Assembly (NCBI RefSeq): GCF_029946185.1
Contig: NZ_JAQSEA010000149.1
Location: 1 to 38,039 of the forward strand
Length of the DNA stretch: 38,039 nt
Reading direction: 5' to 3'
Source of the DNA: Prosthecobacter sp.
GTDB lineage: Bacteria > Verrucomicrobiota > Verrucomicrobiia > Verrucomicrobiales > Verrucomicrobiaceae
How positions within the stretch are numbered: the stretch's first letter is position 1; each line of letters starts with the position of its first letter. Both the position numbers and the translations under genes were made by a program. Shown one piece after another: positions 8,697 to 17,811 of the stretch. The notes below the pieces were generated by a model that saw only the letters and a program-made list of their open reading frames with translations, had not been told where the DNA came from and searched no databases.

Positions 8697-9281
8697 TCAG
8701 TGCTGTATATAATGTTCAATGCCATTAAGCAACATCTGCACAGCCACCATGACCAGTAGCATGCCCATCAGGCGCTCAACCGCCATCGCGCCTTTCTCTT
8801 TAAGCACGCGGGCAATTGCTGGCGAGCACAGCAGTACCGCCGCCGTGACTACCCATGCAATGAGCAGCGCGGCAAACCAGTTCCAGATCTGCGCCGGCTG
8901 CGTACTGACGAGCACCAGCAGCGTCGCCAGCACGGACGGCCCCGCAATCATTGGCACGGCCAGCGGTACGATGAACGGCTCATCCATTGGCTCATCCGCC
9001 GCATGACGTGCAGGCGGAAAGATCATCTTCAAAGCGATCAAAAAGAGCACGATCCCACCGCTGATAAACAAAGCCTCCTGCTTCAAATGCAGCAAGCCGA
9101 GCAGCCACGGACCTAGAAAGAGAAACAGGATCAGGATCACCAGCGCGATGACCAGCTCGCGTGCGATCACGCGCATGCGCCTCTCCGGCGGCACCGGGCG
9201 CAAGCCGGACACAAATGTCGCCACATTCCCCAATGGGTCCATGATGGTGATCAGCAGCAGTGTGGCGGAAAGTGTGTCCAT
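8697..9281 (-). CDS. MarC/YhgN (NAAT) family membrane protein (194 aa)
   Basis: Six hydrophobic segments span the inner membrane, with the family pattern IMDPLGNVATFVSGL near the N-terminus and VPLAVPMIAGPSVLATLL in the middle. The length matches E. coli YhgN (about 197 aa). The family (2.A.95, NAAT) includes an archaeal transporter of glycine, alanine and other small neutral amino acids (SnatA); the role of most bacterial members is uncertain, and resistance to antibiotics, as the name MarC implies, is not supported. The gene begins 8 bp after putA and ends 3 bp before the UPF0126 gene, so the three form a tight operon. Confidence 0.92.
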   Translation of the reverse strand: MDTLSATLLLITIMDPLGNVATFVSGLRPVPPERRMRVIARELVIALVILILFLFLGPWLLGLLHLKQEALFISGGIVLFLIALKMIFPPARHAADEPMDEPFIVPLAVPMIAGPSVLATLLVLVSTQPAQIWNWFAALLIAWVVTAAVLLCSPAIARVLKEKGAMAVERLMGMLLVMVAVQMLLNGIEHYIQH

Positions 9282-9289
9282 AATGCCAT

Positions 9290-12200
9290 TCAGTCCGTGT
9301 TTCCCAACGGCGCAACCAGTGCCGCACGCTCTTCACCTGTGCGTGTGCCCAGGTTCCCGTAGCGATGAAAATCAAAGCTCACGCTCTGCTCCTGCACATA
9401 CCATAGCAATTCCACCCGTCCCTCGGCCAGCACCGACGCGTCGGCGATGAAAAGACATGCCTCGGCTGCAGCACGACGGACAATTTCAGGCACGCGGTCT
9501 GCGGCGGCGTACCGTACTCGGTCGCATTGACGCCCCGTGATTGCTTGCACGAGTTGCTCATCCGATTCCTCCAAAAAATCCACCGGACCGGCCCACCGAT
9601 GAGACGCTTCGTGAGCCCGCTCGAGTGAGCGGTAATCAAGCCCGGGGGCAAAACTCACCGTGATGCGACAGCCTGCTATTCGCGCAGCAATGATGCGTGC
9701 AAAAACATCGTACGCTGAATCCTCCGCAACCACCCGAATGCGCATATCCTGCACTGGCAGATAACGGCGGTGATTGTCCTGCCCCACCAGCCGGAAATGA
9801 TCGTGCTGTACGGCGAATTCAATATTCCACGCCTGCTCATAGCTCGAGATCGCATGCGTCAGCTTCTTCCAAGATTCCAGCCCCCACTTGTTCCAGTCTT
9901 CGAGAACACCGAGCAACTGCCCCAGCACCGTATTCGGCCCGGCTGACATTACAGCATCAGCAGAAGGCACGGTTTCCACGAACTTCATGAACTGAGCCAC
10001 GTAGTTTGGCCCGCCAGCTTTGAGGCCGGGCCCAAAGGCGCTTTTGCCCATGCCTCCAAACGGTTGTCTCAAAACGACCGCGCCGGTGGTGCTGCGATTA
10101 ATGTAGAGATTCCCCGCACGAATACCTGCCTTCCATTCAGCCTGTTCGCGATCATCAAGACTCTCCAGGCCACTGGTCAGGCCAAACCCCGTTTGATTCA
10201 CCAACGCAATGGCATCATGCAGCTTCTCAAAGCGCATGACCCCGAGCACAGGGCCGAAGAACTCCGTCATGTGCGTGTAGCTGCCAGGCTGCACTCCCCA
10301 TTTGATGCCAGGAGACCAAAGACAGTCATTGCCGTCGAGCTTGCATGGCATCAGCGCCCAGGACTCCCCCTCTTCGAGCGTGAGCAGGGCGTTCTGAAGG
10401 TCCCCGGACGGCGGTCGGATCAGCGGCCCCATTTTCGTCGGCAGTTCCCAGGCGGAACCCACGGCAAGACTCTGCGCCGCCTCGACAAGTGTGCGTTTGA
10501 ACTCGGCATCATCATAGACTTCGGCCTCCAGCAGCAGCAGCGATGTGGCGGAGCATTTCTGCCCCGCGTGACTGAAGGCCGAATGCAGCACATTTTTAAT
10601 GGCGAGATCACGATCCGCCATGGCCGTGACGATGGTCGCGTTCTTGCCGCCGGTTTCGGCGCTCAATGGCAGAGCAGGCTTGGCCCGCAGCATGGCCAGC
10701 GCTGTTTCCGTCCCGCCGGTTAGAATGACCGCGTTCACCTGCGGATGCTGCACCAACTGCGCACCTTCTTTGCCTCCAGAGCAGGGCACGAATTGCAGCG
10801 TTTTTTTCGATACCCCGCCGCGCCAGAAACACTGGCACAGCTCCCAGGCAGGCAGCACGCCATCAGACGCAGGCTTCAAAATCACCGTGTTCCCCGCCGC
10901 CAGTGCAGCGGCAATCCCGCCACACGGAATGGCGATGGGGAAATTCCACGGCGACACGACAACCACCACGCCTTTGCCTGACGCGGTGACATTCGGCAGT
11001 TCGAAAAACCTGCGCGCAGCACCTGCATAGAACTCCACAAAATCGACCGCCTCGCTCACCTCAGGGTCCGATTCGGCCAGCGTCTTGCCGCAGTTCGCTA
11101 AGGCAGCCCCCATCAGGTCCGCGCGCGTCTGGCGCAGCTCTTGCGCGACCTGCTGCATGATCGTCTGCCGCTGCTGGGCTGACAAATCACGCCAGCCGTC
11201 ATCATCCCGCGCCGCACATTCCACTGCCTGCTCGATATCTTGAGGACTCGCTTGCAGATAATGTCCGACAACAACTCCGGGGCGTGATGGGTCCAGGCAT
11301 TCACGCGCGCTAAGCCCGGTGGTGATCTCCATGCCCCCAATCACCACCGGCACTTCGACACAGCGCTGCTCCCACGCTGAGACAATGCCCTGCGCCCACT
11401 CCGCATGATGCGGCAACGCCCAGTCGGTGTCGGGCTCGTTAACGAAGGCACCCGCAGCAGGCTGCTTCACGTTCCTCCGATCCTGCGAACGACGCGGCGC
11501 GGCACTCAGCGTGTCGAGGCGTGCGAACGCAGCGCGAAACCCCTGCTCCAGCTGCCGCCACTGCTCACTTCCGGGGACCAGCTTGAAGGTGTGGCGCAGG
11601 AAGTTCTCGGGACCGGTGTTTTCATCCAGCCGACGAATGAGATAGCCGATGGCGCTGAGGAAGTGCTCCTTGTGACACACGGGCGCGTAGAGCAGCAGAT
11701 GCGGTGCCTCCTCAAACAGCGCACGCCGTTGATGATTGGCCATCCCTTCGAGCATCTCGAACTGCACCCGCTCTATCGCGTCATTGTCCCGCGCAAGCGT
11801 GAGCGCGTAAGCGACATCGAACAAGTTGTGCGAAGCGACACCAAGCTTCACCGCCGCCAGATTCTCGGCGCACATGCCTTCATGCAACATGCGCTTGTAG
11901 TTCGCATCCGTGTCGATCTTCGTTTCAAAGGGTGCCTGAGGCCAGCCTTTCACAGCGGCTTCGAAACGCTCCATTTCCATGTTCGCCCCCTTGACAATTC
12001 GCATCGTGATTCCCGCACCGCCTGTGGCAACACGCTCACGCGCCCACTCATGGAGCCGCTGCTGCCAGAGGAACGAATCGGGGATGTAGGCCTGCAGCAC
12101 GATGCCTGCGCTCACATGCTCAAGCCCGCGTCGCTCCAGCGTCCTCATGAAAACTTCGCAGGTGAGGCTGAGGTCGCGGTACTCCTCCATGTCCAGGTAG

Positions 12201-12877
12201 ATAAACTTCGGCACCTGCGAACCATCGCTGCGGGTGAAAGTGGCGCGTGCAGCGCTGCGATACAGGCGCTCCAGCCGGTCACACAAAGTCGCAATCGTAT
12301 GTTCGCGCGCGAGCGACGACATCTGCGAGTAAAGCGTGGAGATCTTTACCGAAAACACTTCCGTTTCCGGATGTTGCAGCGCTTCAAGGTACAGCGCGAG
12401 CCTGCGCTCGGCCTCTGCCTCGCTGAGGATCGCCTCACCCAGGAAATTCACATTCATGCGCACGCCCTGGGCAGTGCGCTGGCGTAGATGCTCTGCCAGC
12501 ACCTCCGGCTCCGCAGGCAGAATGACGTTGGCCGTCTCATGCTGCATGTGCTCCTTAACCATCGGCACAGAGACACCCGGCAGCCAGCCGCCAAAGGTTT
12601 GAAACCCACGCAGCATGGCCCGGTCCAACGGACTGAAGAAGCGCGGCACGCCCTGCACATCCAGAATGTGCGTGAACTGATCCGCCACCCGCGCCGCCGA
12701 CTTGGGGCGAAAGGCCTGATCCGTCAGCTGCACCAGCGTCGCTTTGTCCGAAGGAGTCTGCAGCATGCGGTCCAGCTCTGCCTGCTGGTGTTTTTCCGCA
12801 GGCGTTTGCAGTTCCGTGGCACGCAGTTGCAGCCTGCGCGCAAGCTCAACCGCAGCATCAATGAGTTTCGCATTCAT
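9290..12877 (-). CDS. putA: Bifunctional proline dehydrogenase / L-glutamate gamma-semialdehyde dehydrogenase
   Basis: A 1195-residue fusion enzyme that oxidises proline to glutamate in two steps (FAD, then NAD). The proline dehydrogenase barrel covers about 60-460 and carries the substrate-binding YLIRRLDENTG (412-422). The aldehyde dehydrogenase covers about 500-1010 with VSPWNFPIAIP (641-651), the catalytic Glu741 in ETGGKN and catalytic Cys775 in GQKCSA. About 180 further residues resemble the C-terminal ALDH-like domain of longer PutA proteins. There is no N-terminal ribbon-helix-helix, so it is not an autorepressor of the E. coli kind. It starts 12 bp after kbl, and the marC-type gene follows 8 bp after its stop. 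It is probably peripheral to the inner membrane and feeds electrons to quinone. Confidence 0.97.
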   Translation of the reverse strand: MNAKLIDAAVELARRLQLRATELQTPAEKHQQAELDRMLQTPSDKATLVQLTDQAFRPKSAARVADQFTHILDVQGVPRFFSPLDRAMLRGFQTFGGWLPGVSVPMVKEHMQHETANVILPAEPEVLAEHLRQRTAQGVRMNVNFLGEAILSEAEAERRLALYLEALQHPETEVFSVKISTLYSQMSSLAREHTIATLCDRLERLYRSAARATFTRSDGSQVPKFIYLDMEEYRDLSLTCEVFMRTLERRGLEHVSAGIVLQAYIPDSFLWQQRLHEWARERVATGGAGITMRIVKGANMEMERFEAAVKGWPQAPFETKIDTDANYKRMLHEGMCAENLAAVKLGVASHNLFDVAYALTLARDNDAIERVQFEMLEGMANHQRRALFEEAPHLLLYAPVCHKEHFLSAIGYLIRRLDENTGPENFLRHTFKLVPGSEQWRQLEQGFRAAFARLDTLSAAPRRSQDRRNVKQPAAGAFVNEPDTDWALPHHAEWAQGIVSAWEQRCVEVPVVIGGMEITTGLSARECLDPSRPGVVVGHYLQASPQDIEQAVECAARDDDGWRDLSAQQRQTIMQQVAQELRQTRADLMGAALANCGKTLAESDPEVSEAVDFVEFYAGAARRFFELPNVTASGKGVVVVVSPWNFPIAIPCGGIAAALAAGNTVILKPASDGVLPAWELCQCFWRGGVSKKTLQFVPCSGGKEGAQLVQHPQVNAVILTGGTETALAMLRAKPALPLSAETGGKNATIVTAMADRDLAIKNVLHSAFSHAGQKCSATSLLLLEAEVYDDAEFKRTLVEAAQSLAVGSAWELPTKMGPLIRPPSGDLQNALLTLEEGESWALMPCKLDGNDCLWSPGIKWGVQPGSYTHMTEFFGPVLGVMRFEKLHDAIALVNQTGFGLTSGLESLDDREQAEWKAGIRAGNLYINRSTTGAVVLRQPFGGMGKSAFGPGLKAGGPNYVAQFMKFVETVPSADAVMSAGPNTVLGQLLGVLEDWNKWGLESWKKLTHAISSYEQAWNIEFAVQHDHFRLVGQDNHRRYLPVQDMRIRVVAEDSAYDVFARIIAARIAGCRITVSFAPGLDYRSLERAHEASHRWAGPVDFLEESDEQLVQAITGRQCDRVRYAAADRVPEIVRRAAAEACLFIADASVLAEGRVELLWYVQEQSVSFDFHRYGNLGTRTGEERAALVAPLGNTD

Positions 12878-12889
12878 GGCACTATCGAG

Positions 12890-14080
12890 TTAGACACCCA
12901 ACTGCTGTTTGACCGCGACAAATGCCTGCACTGCATGTTCCAAATCCGCCCGCGTGTGCGCTGCGCTGATCTGCGTGCGGATGCGCGCTTTTCCCTGCGG
13001 GACCACGGGATAGCTGAAGCCGATGACGTAAACACCGCGCCCCAGCATCGCGTCTGCAAACTTCGCGGCTAGTGCCGCATCGCCCAGCATCACAGGGACG
13101 ATGGGGTGCTCACCGGGCGCGATGTGAAATCCGGCGGCGGTCATCTGCTCACGGAACAATCGCGTGTTGGTTTCCAGCTGATCACGCAGGCCCGTGGACT
13201 GCTTCAGCAAGTCCAGCGCCGCGATGGAAGCACCCGCAATGCTCGGACAGAGCGTGTTCGAAAACAGATAAGGCCGCGAACGCTGCCGCAGCAGCTCGAC
13301 AATCTCTTTTCGTCCGCTGGTGTAGCCGCCGCTCGCGCCGCCAAGGGCTTTGCCCAGCGTACCCGTCAGGATGTCGATACGGCCCATGACATCGCCATGC
13401 TCATGCGTACCACGGCCCGTTTTGCCCATGAAGCCGACGGCGTGGGAATCATCCACCATCACCAGCGCGTGGTATTTGTCCGCCAGATCACAGATCGCCT
13501 TCAATGGAGCGATGAAACCGTCCATCGAGAACACGCCGTCGGTAGCGATCAGTTTAAAGCGTGCACCCTTCTCATCCGCCGCAATCAGTTGCGCCTCCAG
13601 ATCAGCCATGTCACAGTTTTTGTAGCGATAACGCTGCGCTTTGCACAACCGCACACCGTCGATGATGGAGGCATGGTTCAGTTCATCACTGATGATCGCG
13701 TCTTCCTGGCCGAGAACTGTCTCAAACAGACCGCCGTTCGCATCGAAACAGGAGCCGTAGAGAATCGTGTCTTCCGTGCCGAGGAAGTCCGACAAAGAGG
13801 CCTCCAGTGCCTTGTGCACCCCCTGCGTACCACAGATGAAACGCACGCTCGCCAGCCCATAGCCCCACTGCTCCAGCGCCTCATGCGCCGCCTGCCGCAC
13901 CTCAGGGTGCTGCGCCAATCCGAGATAATTGTTCGCGCACATATTGAGCACTTCACCGCCGCCATTCGCACGCACCAGCGTGCCCTGCGGAGTAGATAGC
14001 ACTCGCTCGTGCTTGTAAGTGCCCGCAGCGCGGATGGCATCAAGCTGCGTGGAGAGATGCGTGGCGAAGGTCGGATTCAT
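12890..14080 (-). CDS. kbl: Glycine C-acetyltransferase (2-amino-3-ketobutyrate CoA ligase)
   Basis: A 396-residue PLP enzyme that cleaves 2-amino-3-ketobutyrate with CoA to glycine and acetyl-CoA, the second step after threonine dehydrogenase. It has the alpha-oxoamine synthase pattern: [14 protein letters not shown] (48-61), NHASIIDG (His136), the [11 protein letters not shown] motif with PLP-binding Asp210 and His213, and the Schiff-base Lys244 in [14 protein letters not shown]. The length equals E. coli Kbl (398 aa). An upstream extension to 14158 would read through the duplicated control element, so the ATG at 14080 is chosen. It starts the kbl-putA-marC-UPF0126 operon. The gene for the matching dehydrogenase, tdh, lies 1.2 kb upstream with the same upstream element. 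Confidence 0.97.
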   Translation of the reverse strand: MNPTFATHLSTQLDAIRAAGTYKHERVLSTPQGTLVRANGGGEVLNMCANNYLGLAQHPEVRQAAHEALEQWGYGLASVRFICGTQGVHKALEASLSDFLGTEDTILYGSCFDANGGLFETVLGQEDAIISDELNHASIIDGVRLCKAQRYRYKNCDMADLEAQLIAADEKGARFKLIATDGVFSMDGFIAPLKAICDLADKYHALVMVDDSHAVGFMGKTGRGTHEHGDVMGRIDILTGTLGKALGGASGGYTSGRKEIVELLRQRSRPYLFSNTLCPSIAGASIAALDLLKQSTGLRDQLETNTRLFREQMTAAGFHIAPGEHPIVPVMLGDAALAAKFADAMLGRGVYVIGFSYPVVPQGKARIRTQISAAHTRADLEHAVQAFVAVKQQLGV

Positions 14081-14081
14081 A

Positions 14082-14132
14082 TATGTCGGTATATTGGATA
14101 CTCGTCCTGTATTTTGGCAATAGAGAATTTCC
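14082..14132 (-). promoter_or_regulatory. kbl copy of a duplicated 51-bp control element
   Basis: This stretch aligns without gaps to 16306-16356 upstream of tdh, with 40 of 51 positions identical. On the plus strand it holds two direct repeats, GTATATTGG (14089-14097) and GTATTTTGG (14109-14117), exactly 20 bp apart, which is about two helical turns. On the coding strand the shared blocks are GGAAATT, ATTGCCAA, TCCAATATAC and GACATA, ending 1 bp before the kbl ATG. TTGCCA could be a -35 element; no good -10 sits at 17 bp. A shared operator or promoter for the threonine pathway is the inference. Confidence 0.75.
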
Positions 14133-14180
14133 ATAGCAGAACACTGCCGCACAGACATAAAACGTAGCTAGCTAGGAAGA

Positions 14181-14246
14181 TCACACCTTCAATCCAGCCA
14201 GATCAGCCGCGCGGGCTTCCGCATCGCGGACGAATTCATCCCACTT
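14181..14246 (-). other. Short in-frame coding-like stretch after the lysR stop (possible gene remnant)
   Basis: Directly after the TAA of the LysR gene, the same frame stays open for 21 codons to a TGA at 14181-14183. It reads KWDEFVRDAEARAA and ends in GLKV, an amphipathic, protein-like composition unlike the AT-richer spacer next to it. It has no start codon. It may be the eroded C-terminus of a lost gene or chance. Confidence 0.3.
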
Positions 14247-15230
14247 TTAAAACGCCTTCAGCACCAGTTCGCGAAACGCCCGCACATGCGCAGGCTCGAA
14301 CCGGCCCTTCCGCTGCACCAGAAAAACCTCCTCATGGCCAAACAGCGCAGCAGCTTCACGCACGACGACTTCCGTCTCTCCGGCAGCACGCTTGGGCGGC
14401 TTCACACTCGCCGCACTGGTGCCAATGGCGATGCCGAAACCGATGGCGACATAGTTAAGCAACAGGGCGCGGTTCGTCGCCGTCACCGTCACGTTCATGC
14501 GATCCGCCAGCCCGGCCTGGGCAAACACCTGCCGAATCTGCCGATGCGAGCTGCTTTCCTCCGGTGCCAGCACCAATGGCTGGCTGACAATTCCTGCGAG
14601 CGTCAACTGCCGCGCACGCGCCAGCGCATGATTCGCCGGGCACATGAGATAAAAGGCATAGCGCACCAGCTGCTGGTACTGAAACTGCGGCATCACCTCG
14701 TCACCTGTCGCCATGCCCATGATCGCCAGATCTGCCTGATCCTGCTCAAGTACCTGCCGGGCCATGTAGGAGGGCCGGTCCAGCAGCACGAGTTTCACCT
14801 TCGGATGATTCTGACGATACAGGATGATGGGCCGCCGCAGCGCGCCCGTGAGCATGGCCGAGGGTGCCACGACCGTCAGCGTGCGGGCGGCGGTGCTGCG
14901 CTGATCCTCAAACATCGCCCGCAGTCCATTGAAGGACTCGACCAGCGGAGCGGCCAGATCCACCAGCGCACGCCCATCATCCGTGAGTGATACCTTGGAG
15001 CCTTCAGCCACGACAAACTGCACCCCGTATTCATCCTCCAACGAACGAATCTGCTGCCACACAGACGGCACCGCCAGCCCCATAGCCGCCGCAGTCGCTG
15101 CAAAGCTGCCCTGCCGAGACAGTTCTACCAGCGCGCGAATCTGCCGAAACCGCACCTCTTTGAAGTAACGGCGCGCAGGGGAGTCGGCCGTCGTGCCGAT
15201 CCTGCGGGGAGCGTTGGATTTTGCTTTCAT
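14247..15230 (-). CDS. LysR-type transcriptional regulator (327 aa)
   Basis: The N-terminal helix-turn-helix, FRQIRALVELSRQGSFAATA, followed by the wing SVWQQIRSLEDEYGVQFV, is the LysR pattern. The periplasmic-binding-like effector domain (about 115-327) includes RTLTVVAPSAML and a later NYVAIGFGIAIG segment. A basic tail of about 25 residues precedes the helix-turn-helix. The ATG at 15230 is chosen; the longer frame to 15341 overlaps tdh. It lies 43 bp after tdh and upstream of kbl, so it is the natural candidate regulator of both, and may sense threonine, glycine or a pathway intermediate. No ligand can be read from the sequence. Confidence 0.93.
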   Translation of the reverse strand: MKAKSNAPRRIGTTADSPARRYFKEVRFRQIRALVELSRQGSFAATAAAMGLAVPSVWQQIRSLEDEYGVQFVVAEGSKVSLTDDGRALVDLAAPLVESFNGLRAMFEDQRSTAARTLTVVAPSAMLTGALRRPIILYRQNHPKVKLVLLDRPSYMARQVLEQDQADLAIMGMATGDEVMPQFQYQQLVRYAFYLMCPANHALARARQLTLAGIVSQPLVLAPEESSSHRQIRQVFAQAGLADRMNVTVTATNRALLLNYVAIGFGIAIGTSAASVKPPKRAAGETEVVVREAAALFGHEEVFLVQRKGRFEPAHVRAFRELVLKAF

Positions 15231-15238
15231 CGTTAGCC

Positions 15239-15254
15239 CATTCCTAATGGAATG
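15239..15254. promoter_or_regulatory. Inverted repeat CATTCC-TAAT-GGAATG upstream of the lysR-type gene
   Basis: A perfect 6-bp inverted repeat with a 4-nt spacer, centred about 16 bp before the LysR start codon. LysR regulators bind dyads with a T-N(11)-A core; here the fit is T-N(10)-A, so an autoregulatory site is possible but unproven. It could also be a weak end structure of tdh. Confidence 0.35.
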
Positions 15255-15273
15255 ATCAAATGATAGCAAGAAT

Positions 15274-16302
15274 CTAAGCAACCCAGTCCAGCACCACCTT
15301 GCCGCAGTTCCCAGACTCCATCGCGGCGAAGCCTTGTTCAAACTCCGTGTAATGAAAACGATGCGTGATCACCGGCTTGATGTTGAGCCCGCTTTCCAGC
15401 ATCACGCTCATCTGATACCAAGTCTCATACATCTCGCGCCCATAGATGCCGTGGATGGTGAGCATGTTGAAGATGACCTTGTTCCAGTCGATGGCGATCT
15501 GCTCGCTGGGGATGCCGAGCATGGCGATCTTGCCGCCGTGGCACATGTTGTCGATCATGCTGCGGAAGGCGGCAGCGTTGCCGCTCATTTCGAGTCCGAC
15601 ATCGAAGCCCTCCTTCATGCCGAGCTGCTTCTGCACGTCTTCGATCTTCTCGGTCGTCACGTTCACCGCACGTGTCGCGCCCATCTGCCGCGCCAGATTG
15701 AGACGATACTCATTCACATCCGTGATGACGACATGGCGTGCTCCGGCATGCTTCACCACCGGGATCGCCATGATGCCGATGGGACCTGCCCCTGTGATCA
15801 GCACGTCTTCACCGAGACATTCAAAAGCCAGCGCCGTATGCACCGCGTTGCCAAAGGGATCAAAAATGCTCGCGACCTCTTCGTCCACACCCTCGCGGTG
15901 ATGCCACACATTCGTCATCGGTACGCTGATGTATTCCGCAAACGCCCCGGTGCGGTTCACACCAATGCCCACCGTGTCTTTACAAAGGTGACGCCGGCCC
16001 GCGAGGCAGTTGCGACAGCGCCCGCACACCACATGACCCTCTGCACTGACGATTTCGCCAGCATGGAAATCATTCACGTTCGAGCCGACCGCAACAACCT
16101 CCCCCACAAACTCATGCCCCACGACCATCGGCACCGGAATCGTCTTCTGCGCCCACGCATCCCATTTGTAGATGTGCAGGTCCGTTCCGCAGATACCGGT
16201 CTTGCGAACCTTGATGAGGACATCATTGATGCCGACCTGCGGCTCAGGCACATCCTGGAGCCAGAGACCGCGTTCAGACCGTGCTTTGACGAGAGCTTTC
16301 AT
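15274..16302 (-). CDS. tdh: L-threonine 3-dehydrogenase
   Basis: A 342-residue zinc-dependent medium-chain dehydrogenase that oxidises threonine to 2-amino-3-ketobutyrate with NAD. The catalytic zinc site is Cys38 with His63-Glu64 (GHEF). The structural zinc site is Cys93, Cys96, Cys99 and Cys107 (CGRCRNCL, then LCKDT). The nucleotide-binding turn is GAGPIG. The [19 protein letters not shown] segment is typical of Tdh rather than of sorbitol dehydrogenases, and the length equals E. coli Tdh (341 aa). The ATG at 16302 is chosen because the longer frame to 16344 would read through the shared control element. The lysR-type gene follows after 43 bp and the kbl operon is downstream, completing the threonine-to-glycine route. 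Confidence 0.96.
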   Translation of the reverse strand: MKALVKARSERGLWLQDVPEPQVGINDVLIKVRKTGICGTDLHIYKWDAWAQKTIPVPMVVGHEFVGEVVAVGSNVNDFHAGEIVSAEGHVVCGRCRNCLAGRRHLCKDTVGIGVNRTGAFAEYISVPMTNVWHHREGVDEEVASIFDPFGNAVHTALAFECLGEDVLITGAGPIGIMAIPVVKHAGARHVVITDVNEYRLNLARQMGATRAVNVTTEKIEDVQKQLGMKEGFDVGLEMSGNAAAFRSMIDNMCHGGKIAMLGIPSEQIAIDWNKVIFNMLTIHGIYGREMYETWYQMSVMLESGLNIKPVITHRFHYTEFEQGFAAMESGNCGKVVLDWVA

Positions 16303-16305
16303 GGT

Positions 16306-16356
16306 TATGTCAGTATATTGGACACATATCCGGTAAATTGGCAATCGTTAATTTCC
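16306..16356 (-). promoter_or_regulatory. tdh copy of the duplicated 51-bp control element
   Basis: Identical at 40 of 51 positions, without gaps, to 14082-14132 upstream of kbl. The direct repeats here are GTATATTGG (16313-16321) and GTAAATTGG (16333-16341), again with a 20-bp period. The element ends 3 bp before the tdh ATG. The gap between tdh and the upstream DUF1501 stop (16387) is only 84 bp, so it must hold the tdh promoter unless tdh is read from further upstream. Confidence 0.75.
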
Positions 16357-16386
16357 CACATTCCAGACAGTGGCCCGTGCTGCCGC

Positions 16387-17811
16387 CTAGATCAGGATCT
16401 GTGGAATCACCTGCCCAAAATCTCTTTCCAGCCGCTTCCGTCCCGGGATCTCAAGCTGGTGCGGGTCGAGTCCCAGCAGATGCATGATCGTGGCATGCAC
16501 ATCCGTGACGTAGTGCGGATGCTCCTCGGCATGAAAGCCGAGTTCGTCGGTGCTGCCGTGAATCGTGCCCCCTTTGACGCCGCCACCGGCCATCCAGACG
16601 CTGAAGCCAAACGGGTGGTGATCACGCCCATCACTGCCCTGCGTCCCCGGCGTGCGTCCAAATTCGGTGGCGAAAACGACCAGCGTATCGTCCAGCATCC
16701 CGCGCTGCTTCAGGTCCTTGAGCAATCCTGCGATCGGCTTGTCCACCTGCTCCGCGAGCATGGAATGGTTCTTCTTCAGACCGGAATGCGAGTCCCATGC
16801 ACCCGCAGCGCCGTCGCCATGCTGGAGCTGGATGAAGCGCACCCCACGCTCGGCCAGACGACGGGCGACGATGAGCTGCCGCGCAAACGGCTCGGTCGTC
16901 TTGTCGTCCAAGCCGTACATTTTTTTCGTCTCGTCGCTCTCGGTGTCGAGGTTCATCGTCTCCGGTACAGCAGCCTGCATGTTGTAGGCCAGCTGGTAGC
17001 TCTTCATGCGGGCGGCGAGTGTTTTGTCTCCTGGATATTCCCCGGCATTGAGCGTGTTGAGCTTGTGAATGAGATCAAACTGCGCGGCCTGTTCTGATTG
17101 GCCGACCGCAATCTCAGGCGTGGCAAACGTGAGCGGATTTTTCGGATCGATCTTCAAATTGATCGCGTCATAGGCGGGCCCCAGATAGTGGCCGTCGCGG
17201 ATGTCAAAGTAACGCGGCCCCATGTTGATGAAGGACGGCAGATTGTTCGTCATCGAGCCGAGGCCATACGTCACCCACGCGCCGAGAGTGGGCACGCGCG
17301 GCTCCAGCATGTGACGGCCGCTATGGAACTGCACCTGCGCGCCGTGATTGTTGTCCGTCGTCCACATGCTGCGGATGAAGGCGATCTCATCCGCGCAGGA
17401 GCCGATGTTCGGGAACCAGTCGCTGATCTCGACCCCGCACTGCCCGTAGCGCTTGTAACCCGTTTGCAGCGGATAGATCGTGTTGCGCTGTTTGCCATTC
17501 GCATCGTTCACCACCACCACTCGCACGTTTTTGAGCTTCTCCGGCGACAGGACAGCTTTGAATGGCGTTTCTTCAATGGATTTGCCCGCATACTTCGTCA
17601 GCATCGGCTTCGGATCAAAGCTCTCCATGTGGCTCACTCCACCGCGCATGAAGAGCCAGATCACTCGCTTCGCCTTCTGCGGCATCACCGGCAGTCCGCT
17701 CGGCGGTCGCCACACCTCCTCAGCCTTGAGCATGGACGCGACCGCAATGCTGCCCAACCCGCCAAGAATATCACGTCGGAGAAATGGCGTGGGATGATAG
17801 GGGGAATTCAT
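16387..17811 (-). CDS. DUF1501 family exported protein (474 aa)
   Basis: The N-terminus has [19 protein letters not shown], a Tat-like twin arginine plus hydrophobic core. Conserved family blocks are [14 protein letters not shown], an AWDSHSG segment, EFGRTP (383-388), [17 protein letters not shown] (starting at 395) and DVHAT (437-441). As in the other DUF1501 genes here, Asp/His spacing suggests a metal site in an alkaline-phosphatase-like fold; the substrate is unknown. The ATG at 17811 overlaps the stop of the PSCyt gene (17808-17810) as ATGA, so the pair is co-translated. This copy keeps the two-gene form of the module, without regulator or DUF1587 gene. Confidence 0.93.
   Translation of the reverse strand: MNSPYHPTPFLRRDILGGLGSIAVASMLKAEEVWRPPSGLPVMPQKAKRVIWLFMRGGVSHMESFDPKPMLTKYAGKSIEETPFKAVLSPEKLKNVRVVVVNDANGKQRNTIYPLQTGYKRYGQCGVEISDWFPNIGSCADEIAFIRSMWTTDNNHGAQVQFHSGRHMLEPRVPTLGAWVTYGLGSMTNNLPSFINMGPRYFDIRDGHYLGPAYDAINLKIDPKNPLTFATPEIAVGQSEQAAQFDLIHKLNTLNAGEYPGDKTLAARMKSYQLAYNMQAAVPETMNLDTESDETKKMYGLDDKTTEPFARQLIVARRLAERGVRFIQLQHGDGAAGAWDSHSGLKKNHSMLAEQVDKPIAGLLKDLKQRGMLDDTLVVFATEFGRTPGTQGSDGRDHHPFGFSVWMAGGGVKGGTIHGSTDELGFHAEEHPHYVTDVHATIMHLLGLDPHQLEIPGRKRLERDFGQVIPQILI

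Noticed and set aside
15334..17097. A 587-codon open frame on the plus strand
   Set aside because: It is antisense to tdh and to the second DUF1501 gene and crosses their intergenic control region; no domain is visible.
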